Origin: Centroberyx gerrardi
Taxonomy: Eukaryota; Chordata; Actinopteri; Beryciformes; Berycidae
NCBI RefSeq assembly: GCF_048128805.1
Contig: NC_136017.1
Span: 14,045,307-14,109,306, forward strand
Direction of reading: 5' to 3'
Length of the DNA: 64,000 nucleotides
Position numbers and translations under genes: made by a program. The notes under the pieces were generated by a model. That model did not search any database. It had not been told where the DNA came from and was given only the letters and a program-made list of their open reading frames with translations. This document shows, piece by piece, positions 11,456 through 24,366 of the stretch; within the stretch, counting starts at the first letter, position 1; every line of letters begins with the position of its first letter.

Positions 11456-13302
11456 GTAGAGAGAAGAAGAAGAGGAGGGAGAAGAAGCTGTATTTACATA
11501 GCATATAGCAAGTGCTTTGCAGTCAAACAGAACAACAGAACAACAGCAGGGAAAAGGAGAGCAATGGAAACAATATAAGAGCAGCAAGTGAGAACAATAA
11601 AAAAACAATAGTATACAACAATAAAAGACAAGAGAAGGCAATATAAGACCGGTAGAGAACAATAAAATAATATGTAATAATAAAAAGTCAAGAGAAGGCA
11701 AGTATATAAAAGTAGGGTTATAAAAGACTTGGGCAACTTTATATCTGGTGCCAAGGCTCTGACTGTAAATACACAGTTTCCCTTTGACCTCAGTCTGGAT
11801 TTGAAGACCATTGGAAATGTAGGGTGAGGCTAAACCATGTACTGCTTTGTGGGTGATCCATAAAGTCTTAACATCAGTTCTATAGGCAACTTGGTAGTAC
11901 TCCCAGCTGTGAGCGTGTGAATGTGTGAACATCTCGCTCCCCCGCAGCGACTCCCAGAGGCTGTTACAGTAAATAAGAACGTGCTAATAAGTGTTAAACA
12001 AGCGTTGGCTCTCTCTTCTCCTCTGCTTGCTTTCCTTTCCTCGTCCTTCCTGGTGGGAGACGAGTGGCAGCGAGGGAGAAGAGGAGCAGGAGAAGCATCA
12101 CCTAGGAGTCACTGGCTGCATCTGCAAATCATGCTCGCAGAATTAGCATCCCGAACGCAACAGCTTTCCACTATACTGTGGATGTCTGGCGGTCAGCTAC
12201 AGTAGCGAAGGCTTTCGTAGAAACCCCAAGTCATAATCTGCAGCTGAGATTAAAACTGTGCTATGGGCCGTAATCCTTCCCGGAGCGCGCGCACACACAC
12301 ACACGCTGATGAAGCCCGGCAGCGTAAATCCCACCGAGGCCGCTCTAAAGCACGCTTTAATTGAAAGCATTCCACATATTTAATGGCGGGCTGTCACATC
12401 GCGGTCTCCGTCGACGGGGGGGGGGTTGTTACCGTGATGCGTTGCGTTAGAGAGTACGCGCATGGGACGGGAACTTTATCCGGGATCAGGACAACACAGG
12501 AGTCGTGCGTCAAAAAACAAGAAAAAACAAAAATCCTATCCTTGAGAATGCAGGGATTCCACATACTGAGTCACAGCACAAGTCTGCTGCACAGTCTCGG
12601 TGCGCTGTAGCAAATAATACATTGTATTATGACAGTACGTGACATGCATGGGCAGCGGTGGTATGTCTATGTATTTTCAGGACTTAAGCTACAGCATGCA
12701 TGATTGAAACCCGAGCAGGATAAATCTCACAGCAGCAGACACATGAAAGCCTTTGTGTGAATATATCCAAAGAAGTACAGTCAGCCCAGGCCACAGCACA
12801 TTTGGATTTTTCTGGTATTTGTCCTTTATTGTAGAATGTTTTCTGTGACCTTTCGGTTACCCCTCTAACCACTGGTCTCTCTAACCGCCACTGTAGGTCA
12901 CCGACTGGAGTATGTGTGCGAACAGCGAAACGCACCGTAAAGTGTGTAGTTTCACAAGATTGAGCTTCCCGTCATCACCTGACCATACGGATTAGAAGAT
13001 AGTGAAATGGAGTGCCAGGGTTAAATCGAGTTGTGGGCTAGTTTGGCTCGTTTGCGGCTGGCCGATGTCAGCCCGAGGCCACGGAGACAGAGCTTGTGAG
13101 GAACACCAGCTGTTTCTCTACATAAATCACAAAACTATTGAGGAGACCGGGGACAGAATAACAGAAACACCACATGAAAAAGACGAAATAAAATTGAAAA
13201 ACTGCAAAGGTAGATACACAAAAAGTTTATAAAACATTCAGCAAACACATGCACTTCTGAAACACGCAATTTAGATATATTTGTCATTCTTTGTCTTTGC
13301 CT
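11456..13302. other. Gene-poor stretch with CpG-containing block
   Basis: An AT-rich, AACAATA-rich low-complexity part (11,460-11,720) is followed by GC-balanced unique-looking DNA (11,900-13,100) with several CpGs and the first copy of the 20-base motif at 12,356. I see no coding exon. Confidence 0.5.
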
Positions 13303-16300
13303 AGTCCCATTCAGGGTCACTGGAGCCTGTCCCAGAATGCACTGGGCAGAAGGCAGACAAATAGCCCGGACAAGTCGCCAGTCCATCACAGGGATAACAC
13401 AGATAGACAGACTATCACTCACACTCACATTCACACCCATGGGCAATTTGGAGTGTCCAATCTGCCTAACTTGCATGGCTCAGAAGCTGTTTTGAAGGGT
13501 GGCCCTACTCCTTATTGCTTACTTGATATTAACATAACAGTAGGTGTTTCTGTTATTTTGTCCCTACAACTGTATATAGGCCAACAGCTGGCTTTACCTA
13601 TCCAGTGTGTGGCACTTAAGATCATGTTATTACTCAAAGTGTCGCTCCCCAAAGGCCAATCAGCCTAAGTATGGCAGTGTAGCAGACCCAAACCCTGCAT
13701 AACTAAAAGGATCCAATGGGTACTGGGCAATGTAAGCATGTAGTGTATGTAGGTTGTGACAGCACATGTGAAATGCTGCAGCAGAGGAGACCCCAGGCAC
13801 ACTTTAATTGAAAGGAGTCCAGAGATATGCCTGCTGCCACAGTAGCCTCCCTATATCTTCAGGGGATAATACACAGGTATCATTTTGAGTTTGATAAGCA
13901 ATTTAGATAACAGGACCAACAACAATTTTTTCATGATAATGTGGATGATTTTTCATGATTCACACTAATATGGTGAAAGGTATCCAACTCCTTGCAAAGC
14001 AAAATTTCCATCTCCATTGTCTCAAAATGTTGCCTATTATCATGCCTATTATGTGGACAAGATATATCCATCTACAGCTTGGGGTCGGGGGGTTGTGAGA
14101 TGATTTACTTTGCGCGAACAAATATATTTCTAACGCACAAATTTGCTGTCACGTTTTTATCTTTGTGTGAAATGTGTCTTTCTCGTGAAATAATGAATAT
14201 TTGCAGTCTCGTCGTCATAAAAGTCGTCATTTGGTGTAAAAGGTCACCAAATTTACAGCTACAAAAGTGGGTGGCAAGTCCAGCACTGCGTCGGTTTTGT
14301 GGAAGAATCATGATCTACGGTACATGTGCGCATTAACAGCACGTTCATGTAAAGGCTAAGAGGGCTAAATCCCACAGCTGCAACAGAACCAAGGTACAGT
14401 ATATTTTAGTTGAGAAGATTCCTTCTCAACCTCTCTCCATGTCCCCTCTTCCAGCACCAGACCATGTGCTCAAATTCCTATCACTTTTTAAAGACAGATG
14501 GCACAATTATTACACCGAGGGGAGTTATCAACAATTTGTGCTCTGATTCACTCTTTGTGGGGGTTTTTTTTTTGGCAATTTCGATTAGGCTCATAGCTGG
14601 AACATTTCTGCTGCTATCTCATTCCAACACAAAATGGAAATACAGGTCTATTATTACTAACGGCTTACTTATTGCACAGATCAATGAGAGGGATGAGTCT
14701 GGAATAAAGTGCAATACTTCTCAAGGTCATGTTGCATATAAGTCTGTAATAGAGAGAGCTTTAGTCTCAATGATTTTCTCTATCTCTGCCTATACTTCCT
14801 ATACTACACATGCTTTCCTGTTAGTTGAAACCGAGAACTCACTCTCACATAGGTGGATACTGTAGTTACAAAAGGCACTGGGGTCTGTATAGCGCACTGT
14901 GATCTGTGATTAAGGCAGAATGCCCAGCGCCTAGCAGTATCCAGAAATCTGGCAGCGGTTAAAATGAAGCGCTCTCACTCAAAAAAAAAAAAAAAAAAAG
15001 TCAGATGGAGAGGAAGGGAGCCAGAAAAACGATAATAAATAGAGTCGTTTTAGTACTAGGCAGACGACCAAGACGCCCGAGCTGAGAAGGGTTTATTTCT
15101 GTCGTCGTTTTGAGGTTGTGTGATTGCAATGACAATCATCGCCGGGAAAGGGTTTGACCTTGTGTTTTCTCACTCATGATCGGCAGACGGTGCATTCAAT
15201 TAATTTTCGGGAGTGAGACTGTCTGCTTCGCACAGGTTGGGAGAGTGCGGCAGCACGCAGTGACTGTTTGGAAATGGAACAAAAATGGATCGTATTCATG
15301 GGTATTTTTCATGAAAATGGTTACTAGGGACATGATAACAAAAGCAAAGATTGTAACTTTATCACCGCTTCCACCATGATAAAACAAAGAAAATGCCTAA
15401 TATCTAGCAATAGTAGGGTGTGCAACTTAAGAGGACATAACTTTACACTCTTTACTTTTGTTGTCACTCCTCCAACATGGTGGCTTGGCCCTTGTTCCTG
15501 CTCTCTAAACACTCCCTGACAGGCCTTTTATGAAAGTACCGCACCAACAGTACAGATCCAGCCAAATAAAATGCACAGCACGCTGCGGCGGATCGACATC
15601 TCGCACAACCGTTTCTCGGAGCAGCGAAAACGCAAACACTTTGAACAATTCCAGTGACTGCAAACTGCAAGACGCAGCGTGTAAAGAATGGACTACGAAT
15701 GCCGAGGGGGAGTAAAACGCGACGCCAGAGCAGACTCTGAAGCGCAGTTTAATTGAAAGGATTCCACAGATCCTTACAGTCTGCGTCGGGGCGGTGGTAT
15801 TTAGGTACACAGTGAAATGTAATTATGTACAGTGTGTCTAAAGACCTGGCAGGATAAACAGGCTGGAAGACATGTGGGGCGTTCTTTTTAATTGGGAGGA
15901 TTCCGCGAGGCCGTTGTCAGAGTCGGCGGGAAAGGAGTCGGAACTTCGGGAACGGCGAGTTTTAAGCAGCTGTTAGGACAACAGATGATGAATCTATAGG
16001 ACATGTTGGCGCTCTGATCAGGCTGAAAATGAAATTGTGCCACTGTTTGTCCTCTCTGTCTCTCTTTTTTCAGAGATTGCTGATTACTTATTAGGACTTC
16101 TTCTATTGTTTGGTCTGCAGCTAAATGTGCTGCTACTGTCCAGTTCTCCCTTGAAAGAGATCCTTAGTCTCCAAGGGACTAACCTGGATAAAATGAAAAG
16201 AAAATGAAAATAAATAAAATAAATAAAAAGGGAACAGCCAAACCCTTTGCCATGTAGTCTTGTAGTACTAGAGAATACTCGCTGGGAATACAAAGGGTAT

Positions 16301-16718
16301 TTCCAGCTCTGTAATTGGGAAGACGCAGCAGCTCGGAGCTTGTAAAGCACACCGCACTTCGCAGTGTTTGCGGTTGTGTGATTACGAAGCTAATTAGTCA
16401 TAAAACAAGGAGCCGGTTAACCACCTTTCTGATTCGCTCGTGTTTTGTATCTTACATCGAATAAATAAATAAATAACAGCTTTTTCTTTCTTTTTTTTTT
16501 ATTTACAGCTCTCATGCCTATGGAGGCAATATCGCCCTCCGGGGGATTCTTTACAGTGACTCGGGTCCGGGTGTTATTGTTACAGGATGAGTGTGTATGT
16601 GTGTGTGTGTGTGTCAGCGGGAGCATGCGAGTCACACGGATGCACGGTGTATACGGAAGGCAGGCTTCAATTACCCAGCAGCGATTCCGGTTGTTCGCTC
16701 TAATTGAAAGGACTCCAC
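12356..16718 (+). repeat. Five dispersed copies of a 20-base motif
   Basis: The consensus is TTTAATTGAAAGGATTCCAC. Copies lie at 12,356-12,375, 13,803-13,822, 15,748-15,767, 15,887-15,906 and 16,699-16,718, all on the plus strand, each differing from the consensus at zero to three positions. Flanks do not align obviously. Two other short words recur in the same stretch: GCAGGATAAA (12,715 and 15,849) and GGTTGTGTGATT (15,114 and 16,372). Function unknown; it could be a regulatory array or remains of an old repeat. Confidence 0.6.
13303..13478 (+). mobile_element. Common fish interspersed repeat fragment
   Basis: Contains the phrases CATTCAGGGTCACTGGAGCC, ACAAGTCGCCAGTCCATCAC and GGGCAATTTGGAGTGTCCAA, which I recall from a highly abundant fish repeat, probably a retroelement 3' region. 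Family name uncertain. The 113-residue minus ORF across it is the repeat's antisense. Confidence 0.65.
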
Positions 16719-17009
16719 CGGTGTTGCACCTGCTGCTGCGACCACTTAGTGCTTTTAATTATCTTTCACTGCAACGGCAGCACCAGCGGTACATATGCGC
16801 CCGCAGTGTGAGGAGTGTACTAAACTGTGGCAGGTTCCTTCCCGTCCCGTTATGAAGGCTCGACCTCGCCGGCGGAGCAGGGTTTGTGCCGAGATGGTAT
16901 GGTATGGTAATCCTATAAGTTTTAAGAAGGATACTGTAGAGATATCACAGCAAAACTGCATTCCTATTAGGGATATTGCAGCAATATTATAGTGATACCA
17001 TGGAGAAAG
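13479..17009. other. Gene-poor stretch
   Basis: No coding exon recognised. It contains a poly(A) run at 14,981-14,999 that may end a retroposed sequence, four of the five 20-base motif copies, short AATA repeats near 16,460 and a GT tract near 16,590-16,614. Confidence 0.5.
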
Positions 17010-17275
17010 AGATCTATTAAATCTCTTCTCAAAACTGACTTTTATCATAAGGCCTTTTTATAATCTTTGGATTTTCTTTATTTTATCCTTGTTGCCTTTT
17101 CTGTTATTTATTTGTTTTATCTCTATTTATCCCTATGGCTGGGACTAGTTTCCCTTCATTGTTGTTTCTGTTTGACTTATCCATATCATTTGCTCATTTT
17201 TTTTCTTGGTTGTGAAGCACTTTATAACTTTGCTTTGAAAAGAGCTATATTAATAAAGATTATTGTTAATACCAT
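17010..17275 (+). mobile_element. LINE/SINE 3' tail fragment
   Basis: Ends with GTGAAGCACTTTATAACTTT, then TTTGAAAAGAGCTATATTAA and TAAAGATTATTG. This is the stem-loop and tail typical of fish LINE 3' ends. Only the tail is present; its start is approximate. Confidence 0.65.
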
Positions 17276-20200
17276 TATCCACAATAAGATCACTATAAAC
17301 CCATTAATGAGAAAAACAGACACACCCTAAGTGCCTATAGGAGTATTACAGTGATTTTTTGGTGGGGAATACACAACACTTAGGTACATTATAGGCAATT
17401 GGACCCCATTCAGAAAATAACACCCTATGGGAATTTATATTGATGTTTTAGACAGAGGAAAGATACAGTACAGATCTCACAGTTTCCCTTCAGGTAGCTG
17501 TATGTTGAAGGCCACAGAAGCATCCGCTGACCACATGTATATTTTGTCATTGCAAGACATCTTGCCTGGTTAAGTTAGGGTTAAAACAATTCCGTTGTTT
17601 CATAGTAATTTATGGATATAGTATTTAGATCATGTTACAGTTGTGTGTAAAATGTGCTACTAACACCGCATGTGAAAGCAGGATTTCTGCATCTCTCCTG
17701 TGTATCCCTCTCACCGTTTCCCTGTCATCCTCGTCGGTGTCTTAATAAAACAACGTTTCAGGGGAGTGCAAGGCCCGCTCTGAATCACAATCACATTTGA
17801 CAAGTATAGGTACACAGACAGGAATTTGTCTCGGAGGCATCGGCGCGGATACATTCGAAACAAACTTGCAGTTTCGCAGTAAGCGCCGGCACGCGTGATA
17901 CAAGGAGAACAGGACCTTTTAGAAGAAATTCTCTAATAAGGGAGCAGGAGCTGCATGCCTGCAAGCAGCGAAGGGTCGGGTCTTGACCGCGGCACCTTGT
18001 GAAACTCCACCGCAAACAGAAGCTTGAGCAAGAAAATACATCCCCGGAAAAGCATGTTAACATGGCTACAATTCCCTCCTCTGTCAAATGATTTTTAATG
18101 GAGCTGTACGACTGACTGACACCGAGAATTGCAGGCGGCTTAACAAACGCTCTCTTATCTCTGGCCATGAGGGACAGTCAAGTGAATGTTCGAAAAATAT
18201 GATCGGAATTGAACGAGGTACCGAGAGAACATATTTTAACCATGAAATTCAATAACACAACCCTGGGAGCTGCAGTATGTGTACCCGCACTCCGCTCAGC
18301 CACTATTTTCTATGCGGATTCCAGAAATACCGAATCCAAGGTAAGGCCTGCCCACTCTCCTTGACAAAAAAAAAAGGATTTTATTTGCTGTTTGTTTTCC
18401 CCATCAAAAGTAAACATTTGTTTTTCCGTCCACGGAAATGTCAGGGGGATTTATGTGGTCCACATTTTGTGCTGGTGGCCTATTTAATGCTACAGTGCAC
18501 ACCCCTCACAACGTGGAATGAAAGCGCGGCTCTTTATGTAGCTGGCTATATCCAATGCCAATCAAACTGACAAGTAAACCAAATTCTAATTCTTGGGGAG
18601 TGCGTCTTTTGGAAATGCATTCTAAGTATTGATATGAATCATATTTCCAGGCTGTCATACTCTGAAATGGAGAAGAAAACACAACAAAAACAAAGTGATG
18701 CACAATAAAAATCGGGCCCCAGGCCTCACCTGTGTGTCAGAGCGAGTGCTGGGACCTGTAGCGCCGCTTGGTGGACATCTGGCCAAACTACCACTAAACT
18801 CCATAGGTACAGCCATTCTTAGAGAACTATTTTTTTCCACATAGTCCTTTAAATATAGCTTAGAATTTAGAGCGCCCAGTCAGCATAATTAGTTTTTATT
18901 ACTTTGCATCCTACTGAGACACAGGCAGAGATTCAGTGTCTGTTGTCTGTCACTGACTGTTTGCAGGGATCGAACCTGTGACCACATATATTTTTGGAAA
19001 TGTTTGACCAGCGATTACCAAAGGTTCCACATGCAGCCTTCTTTGTTAGAACCCAGATTATTATTTCCTCTTTCAAGTCATTGGGTACCGCATCATCCGT
19101 AAAAGACAGCAGCCTATGTTGGTTTTCCTTCTCCGGCCCTCTCATTATTCAATCATCTCCCATTCCAGATGTGGGGCTAAGCCTGAGAGTCATCCCAGCC
19201 CTAATCTCCATCATCTGAATTTCAAGTTCTTTGGGCAAATCCTCCCTGTTTCGAAGTACTCTATTGTCAGATACAAGACGGGATTCGAGGGAAACCCTCT
19301 AAATGTCGCTTTCAGTGAAGCGAACGCACACACAAAGACTGCAAAAAGTTGATTAAAGGATTAGACAGAAGTAACACCTACAGGTCATCGTTCACCTTTG
19401 TCTGAGACTCTCCTCCTCTGGCTCAAATCTGTCCCGGGCTACTACAGCTGGGATAATCTGGGCTAAATTTAAACCAATCTTTTCAGGAAATTGAATTAAA
19501 ATTTAGATGGTGTCTCTTCTTCATTACCCCCCAAAGAAATCCATGAGCATGAGTGAGTAAAGACAGTCTATTGCGTCACATCTCTGATTCTCTGCCTCAA
19601 GGCCATGATGCCCGGACAACATTTTAATGCGATGTCAGGGGGGCAATATTGCCTTCATAAGAGATGGAGATTTGTGAATGTGCCAAAATCAGCATGGATG
19701 GGAAAAAAAAGCGATACAAAGTGACTCTCGGTTTGAACTCGGTCCAATCAGCTAAAGACCGGAGTTTTCACTCATTCAGGCATCCGAGAGTAGAACATAA
19801 CTCTTGACATTTTCCTGTCAGATTGTTATAAATCCAAAAGGATGAGAGAATCTGATAAATAAGCCCAAAGATACACACAGGACTAAGCTGGAAAAACAGA
19901 CTCGCATGGTACAGCATGTATTTGTAGATTGCTGGTGAACCACATCTAAGCATCCCTTTTGTATTTTGTTAGCCTGTCAAGATGTTAACAGGCAGAGCAG
20001 CTTTTACATATGTGTCAGTCTCCTCTGACAACATACTGTATAATGGTAAGAATCAATAACTTTATCACAGACTGGTGGCATCACCGGCCCTGCAGCCATA
20101 CTGTACAACTCACTCTGAGATGACTCATAGTATTACAGTATCACACTGCTGTAGGCGACATCAAGGGTGGCGGAACACACTGACATTTCAAGAAACACAT

Positions 20201-21236
20201 ATTAACACTGCAAAAACAAGCATGCCAGTGAGAAAGACTGTTAATTGCATTCTTTTTTCTTGTTATGGGAGAAAGTAGAGAATGTGCAGGGCTGAATTGT
20301 TGGATTAACTTATTTCAAAGCTGAAATTCAGGTGCGTTTAAGGTGTATAAGTAAAAAGGCATTGAAGCTTAGGAACGATCTAGAAAAAAATGTAATTGTG
20401 ACGTACAGAGGAACGATAATACGCCTGGCTGACATGACAACTGGATGTCATTCGCATTTTGACTATTACATTCAGCACATAACAATTCCAGCTTAAGTGC
20501 GTTGACGAAAAAAAAAACACACAGCACGTCCATACAGCTCACTCAAAGATGACTCACAATTTTCACAAGATTATACAAACCGCCATAGGCTATGGAGGGA
20601 TAGATAGATAGATAGATAGATAGATTGAGATTTAATTTTATTAATGTGTCACTCCTCAACAAACAAGTCAAACAAAGCAACACAATAACCCAAAAAAAAA
20701 GAAAGTTGAGGACCACTCATCAAGAGTTACGAGACACAGGCTAAAAACAATACACTTAAAAAAAGATACTAGAATATATGACGATGATGATGAGGGATGA
20801 CAACTCTGACATTTCAAGAAAGGGCTTTTCGCACTGCACAGATAAGTGTGCGAGCGAAAAAACACTCTAAATTGTCACTTTGGAAAATCACAAAGCCCTC
20901 TGGTTCTACGTTATAATGCTGAAGCTGTGCCTCCTTATTTTCACAAGATCACAAAAGCACTGCGGGCTTTGAAAGTGACTCTGGCAAGAAAAAAAAAAAA
21001 AAAGCGGTTTTTCACACTGAATAGTGAAGTATGAAAGATTGCCACTCTGTTTTAGTAGATTTAAGGGGGTGATGTCAATAGGAGTACCATGAATGTATGG
21101 GCCCTGTGCAAATGCAGTCTCTGTGGCCCCCATTCCCATCTCTTGAAAGTCTTAGAAAATAATTACACCAACTTTACATAAGAAAGGATGTAGACTTACC
21201 CCTCTACAAGCATGGAACACATGGATCTGATGTTAG
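17276..21236. other. Gene-poor stretch
   Basis: Apart from a (GATA)n microsatellite at 20,599-20,625 and A-rich runs, I see no repeat family or coding exon. The 17,790-18,170 part is GC-balanced with several CpGs. Confidence 0.5.
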
Positions 21237-21624
21237 TAGGGATGGGACGATATGCTAATAATATGATTTGATACGCTTCACGGGGTTCACGATTCGACAC
21301 AACCACAATACCATGTAGCCTAATAAATAAAAGTTCAATGTTCAATGACAACAAAGTATGCTTATTTCTGTGTCACAAATATTTCTAGCAATGGCATCAG
21401 CTTGCTAGAAAGTAAACAACAATTTAAAAATGTCATTACAAAGGGTAAACAATATCATTTAGATGGAGAGCTTGTGAAATTGTGATGGTCAAGCGTCTCA
21501 TTTGTGATTACTACAGCAGAATAAAATGTAGCTAATATCGCGATTCATTTTTCTGCCCCACGATACGTATTGTCACATTTTTGTACTGCCATATTTTGAA
21601 TTTCGATATATCGTCCCATCCCTA
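21237..21624 (-). mobile_element. hAT-type MITE, copy 1
   Basis: The terminal inverted repeat TAGGGATGGGACGATAT at the left matches ATATCGTCCCATCCCTA at the right. Flanking 8-bp sequences GATGTTAG (21,229-21,236) and GATTTTAG (21,625-21,632) look like a target duplication with one change, and 8 bp is the hAT signature. The 388-bp interior is non-coding and is the reverse complement of the copy at 26,060, for example the CTTGTGAAATTGTGATGGTC segment. Confidence 0.88.
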
Positions 21625-21632
21625 GATTTTAG

Positions 21633-22509
21633 CCTCTTAACTTATAATATTCAGTAGCAGGCTATTTTAAGTTAGTGTGGTTAATGTCCCTTTCATTGAA
21701 ACTATGTTACAAACATTTGCTTGGAATAACTTTTAGCAGCTACTAGCCTGCATCTCTTATAAACTCACCTTGTCTCACGTCTTCAACATCAGATGGTGGA
21801 GGACCTGCAGCTTCCCTCTCTGTGGCTGTTTCTTTATATGAGGGCGGCCATGTGTTTCACAATGTTGTAAGCTTGGTCTAAAGTTGACAGATAACCTCAT
21901 ATTATATCACTTAGTGCAAAGATTTATGGTAATATTGCGCTACTAATGTTATGACTTCAACCTCCCCCTGCCCTCAACTCTGTATCCCTCCCCTCTCTAC
22001 TTAACTAGATTGGTAGTTTGCATTTATTCCTTATGATGTACTAGCTATTATGCAAATATCTGCAAGCTAGCTAGTCTGCTTGGACTGCAAGAGATAGCCT
22101 ACCACACAAATACTGGTATTAGCTTAAAGCAGTCTTAAACCATTAGCAAGCTCACCTGTCCTCTGAAAAAAAATTGTAAGAAGCTGTTTTCCCACACTCT
22201 GTTTTTTCTCTCTTCTTTCTTCTTTCTTTTCTTTTTTGGCTCCCCGACTTTGGTTTTGAGCATGTTTGCGTGAAAGCACTAGTGTCTGTCAAGTTCCTCA
22301 CCAGGCAGCAATCACTGCAACGTTCGAATCTCGTGCAGGTGCGGACCCCTTCCCCTTGGGGCCCTTGGTAACCACTTCCACTATTCCCTTCGCTGTGAAG
22401 CTTGAGGCTAGGGGCTCTAGAAGCAGGCAACTAGGATCTTCTTCAAAAGAAGAAGAAGAAGATCAAAATGTGTTTCTTGATTGTATATAAAAACAATCTT
22501 TGAGTTATG
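21633..22509. other. Non-coding stretch
   Basis: AT-rich unique-looking DNA with a pyrimidine run near 22,200-22,240. No supported gene. Confidence 0.5.
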
Positions 22510-24366
22510 GTGAACTGATGCTGTGGAGCACCTTCAGCCACCGTCTCGGCACCCCATGGTGCAGCGTCTTAGGTGCTCTGTTGTGTCGACAGCCATCAGA
22601 CTGTACAATGCTTCGTGTCCAAACAGCCCCAGCCTCAGCCAACCAGGAGAGAGCTGAAGCAGAGCGCCTTAACTATATATTAACTATCGATATCCTGGAC
22701 TGTTTTTTGCATTCCTAGGCCCTGGACTATTTTTCAAATGTGTTTATTGAGATACAGAATGCAATACACAACATGGAAATAAAGATCTACATGCATCCCA
22801 TTTTAAGAGAACATAAATACAGAAACCAACAAAGGTAAATTTAAGTCCATATTAACAAAGTAATGTTCCTGTTGTCTTTCTCCTCAGGGTAAGGTATCAA
22901 AGGCTGCCAGACCTTCTCAAATTCTTCGAGCTTGTCTCAAGCTGCCAAGTGCCCATAAATTCACTGATCCAAAGTGTCAATGCAAATACCTCTTCCTTTT
23001 TCCAGTACACAGTATATGAACAAGTTTCCTTGCACTAATAAGACCAGAAGTCAAGAGATGCTGCTGGATTGTTCTCAGCTTCTGTAATTGTCCTGACACC
23101 CCTAAAATTTAAACCCAGTAGTTATATATTTTGGGCAATGCTATGAACTAGGTTACATCATTTGTCTTACAGTTACCATATAATGATGAGACCTCTGGAA
23201 ATACACTGTACACGTAAGACTTTAAATTTTATTCGATAATGTTGCTCATTAATGGAACATGCATGAATATACTCCAGAGTTTCATCCCAAATGTCATCCA
23301 GTATCTCGTCCCCCAATGCTGCTCCCCATGCCGCCTTTATCACATCTGCTGATGGACGGCAGATAGCTTGTAATGGTGTCAAATAACCAAGAGATGACAT
23401 GGTCTGTCCCTGCTAAAAGTTTTAAGCAGCCATCCAATTTATCGGGCCCTGCGCTCTCTAAAATTGGGAAGATAAGCCGTTACATAATTTCTAACCTGGA
23501 GATATCTAAAGAAATGACTGTTTGGCGGCCCATATCTCTGCCCCGGACTAATCTAAACAACATTTACTGCACTGGGGCTGCTTCGGTCTGGACATATTTC
23601 TCAACATTCGCTGCAAATGATGGCACAAATTACACACTTTCTGTATGTAGCTGGCTCCTTCCATTTTGCGATCATGATAGTGATACTGAGAACATAGAAT
23701 AATGCATATATGTTTTGCACAGTGTCTTTTTTGTACATACAGTATCTCCTTCTGTTTGTATATATGCAAATCGCCATATTATCTGTATCTGCAAAGGCAA
23801 CAACACAAAGTGTATAGCTTTTTACAATGCATTTACATTTTACATTACATGCCTTTACATCTAGACCCTTTATGTACATACAGTATGCATGGCTCTTGTT
23901 AATGTGACTATGATGCACATTTTGCATATCATGTACAGTATATTTGATGTAAATTCACATATCTGTGTTCTTCATATTCCTATATCCTTCTTATTGTCAT
24001 ATAATGTTTATACCTATTTCTTACTGCATTCATTTCAGATTTGTGGTATATTTTCATATCATACATATTCTGCATTCATCTTTCTTTGCCGTTCTTTGCC
24101 AAGTTCTACTGCTGCTATCTTGCACACCCTAATAATGCTGGAATACATACTTTTCCCCATACTTTTCATTCATAAATTCTAACATGTTTTAGTGTTGAAA
24201 CTGTCAAATCCATATGTTTATATAACGCCCGTAGCTACACTTTGTTCTTGTTTATATTCTATTTTTCTGTTTATATTCTATTTTTCGTTGCTGTTTCCCC
24301 GTTACTTTTTGCTCCTGCAACAACCAAGTTTCCCCACGGGACTCAATAAAGTTTCATCTTATCTTA
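22510..24366 (+). mobile_element. Rex-like LINE 3' region, interrupted
   Basis: The left part contains CCATCAGACTGTACAATGCT, a phrase I recall from fish LINE RT C-termini and 3' ends. The right part (from about 23,546) is AT-rich 3' untranslated-type sequence ending CCCCACGGGACTCAATAAAG followed by a (TTATC)-like tail. An L1-like fragment at about 22,726-23,545 separates the halves. No intact ORF. Family assignment is from memory. Confidence 0.65.
22726..23545 (-). mobile_element. L1-like LINE 3' fragment inserted in another LINE
   Basis: On the minus strand, near 23,500, RYLQVRNYV is followed by a degenerate stretch, then a frame at 23,400-23,173 with DDIWDETLEYIHACSI, as in the C-terminal region of fish L1 ORF2. 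The 3' end points left, and CCCTGGACTAT / CCCCGGACTAA at the two sides may be a diverged target duplication. Frameshifts and stops show it is dead. Confidence 0.7.
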
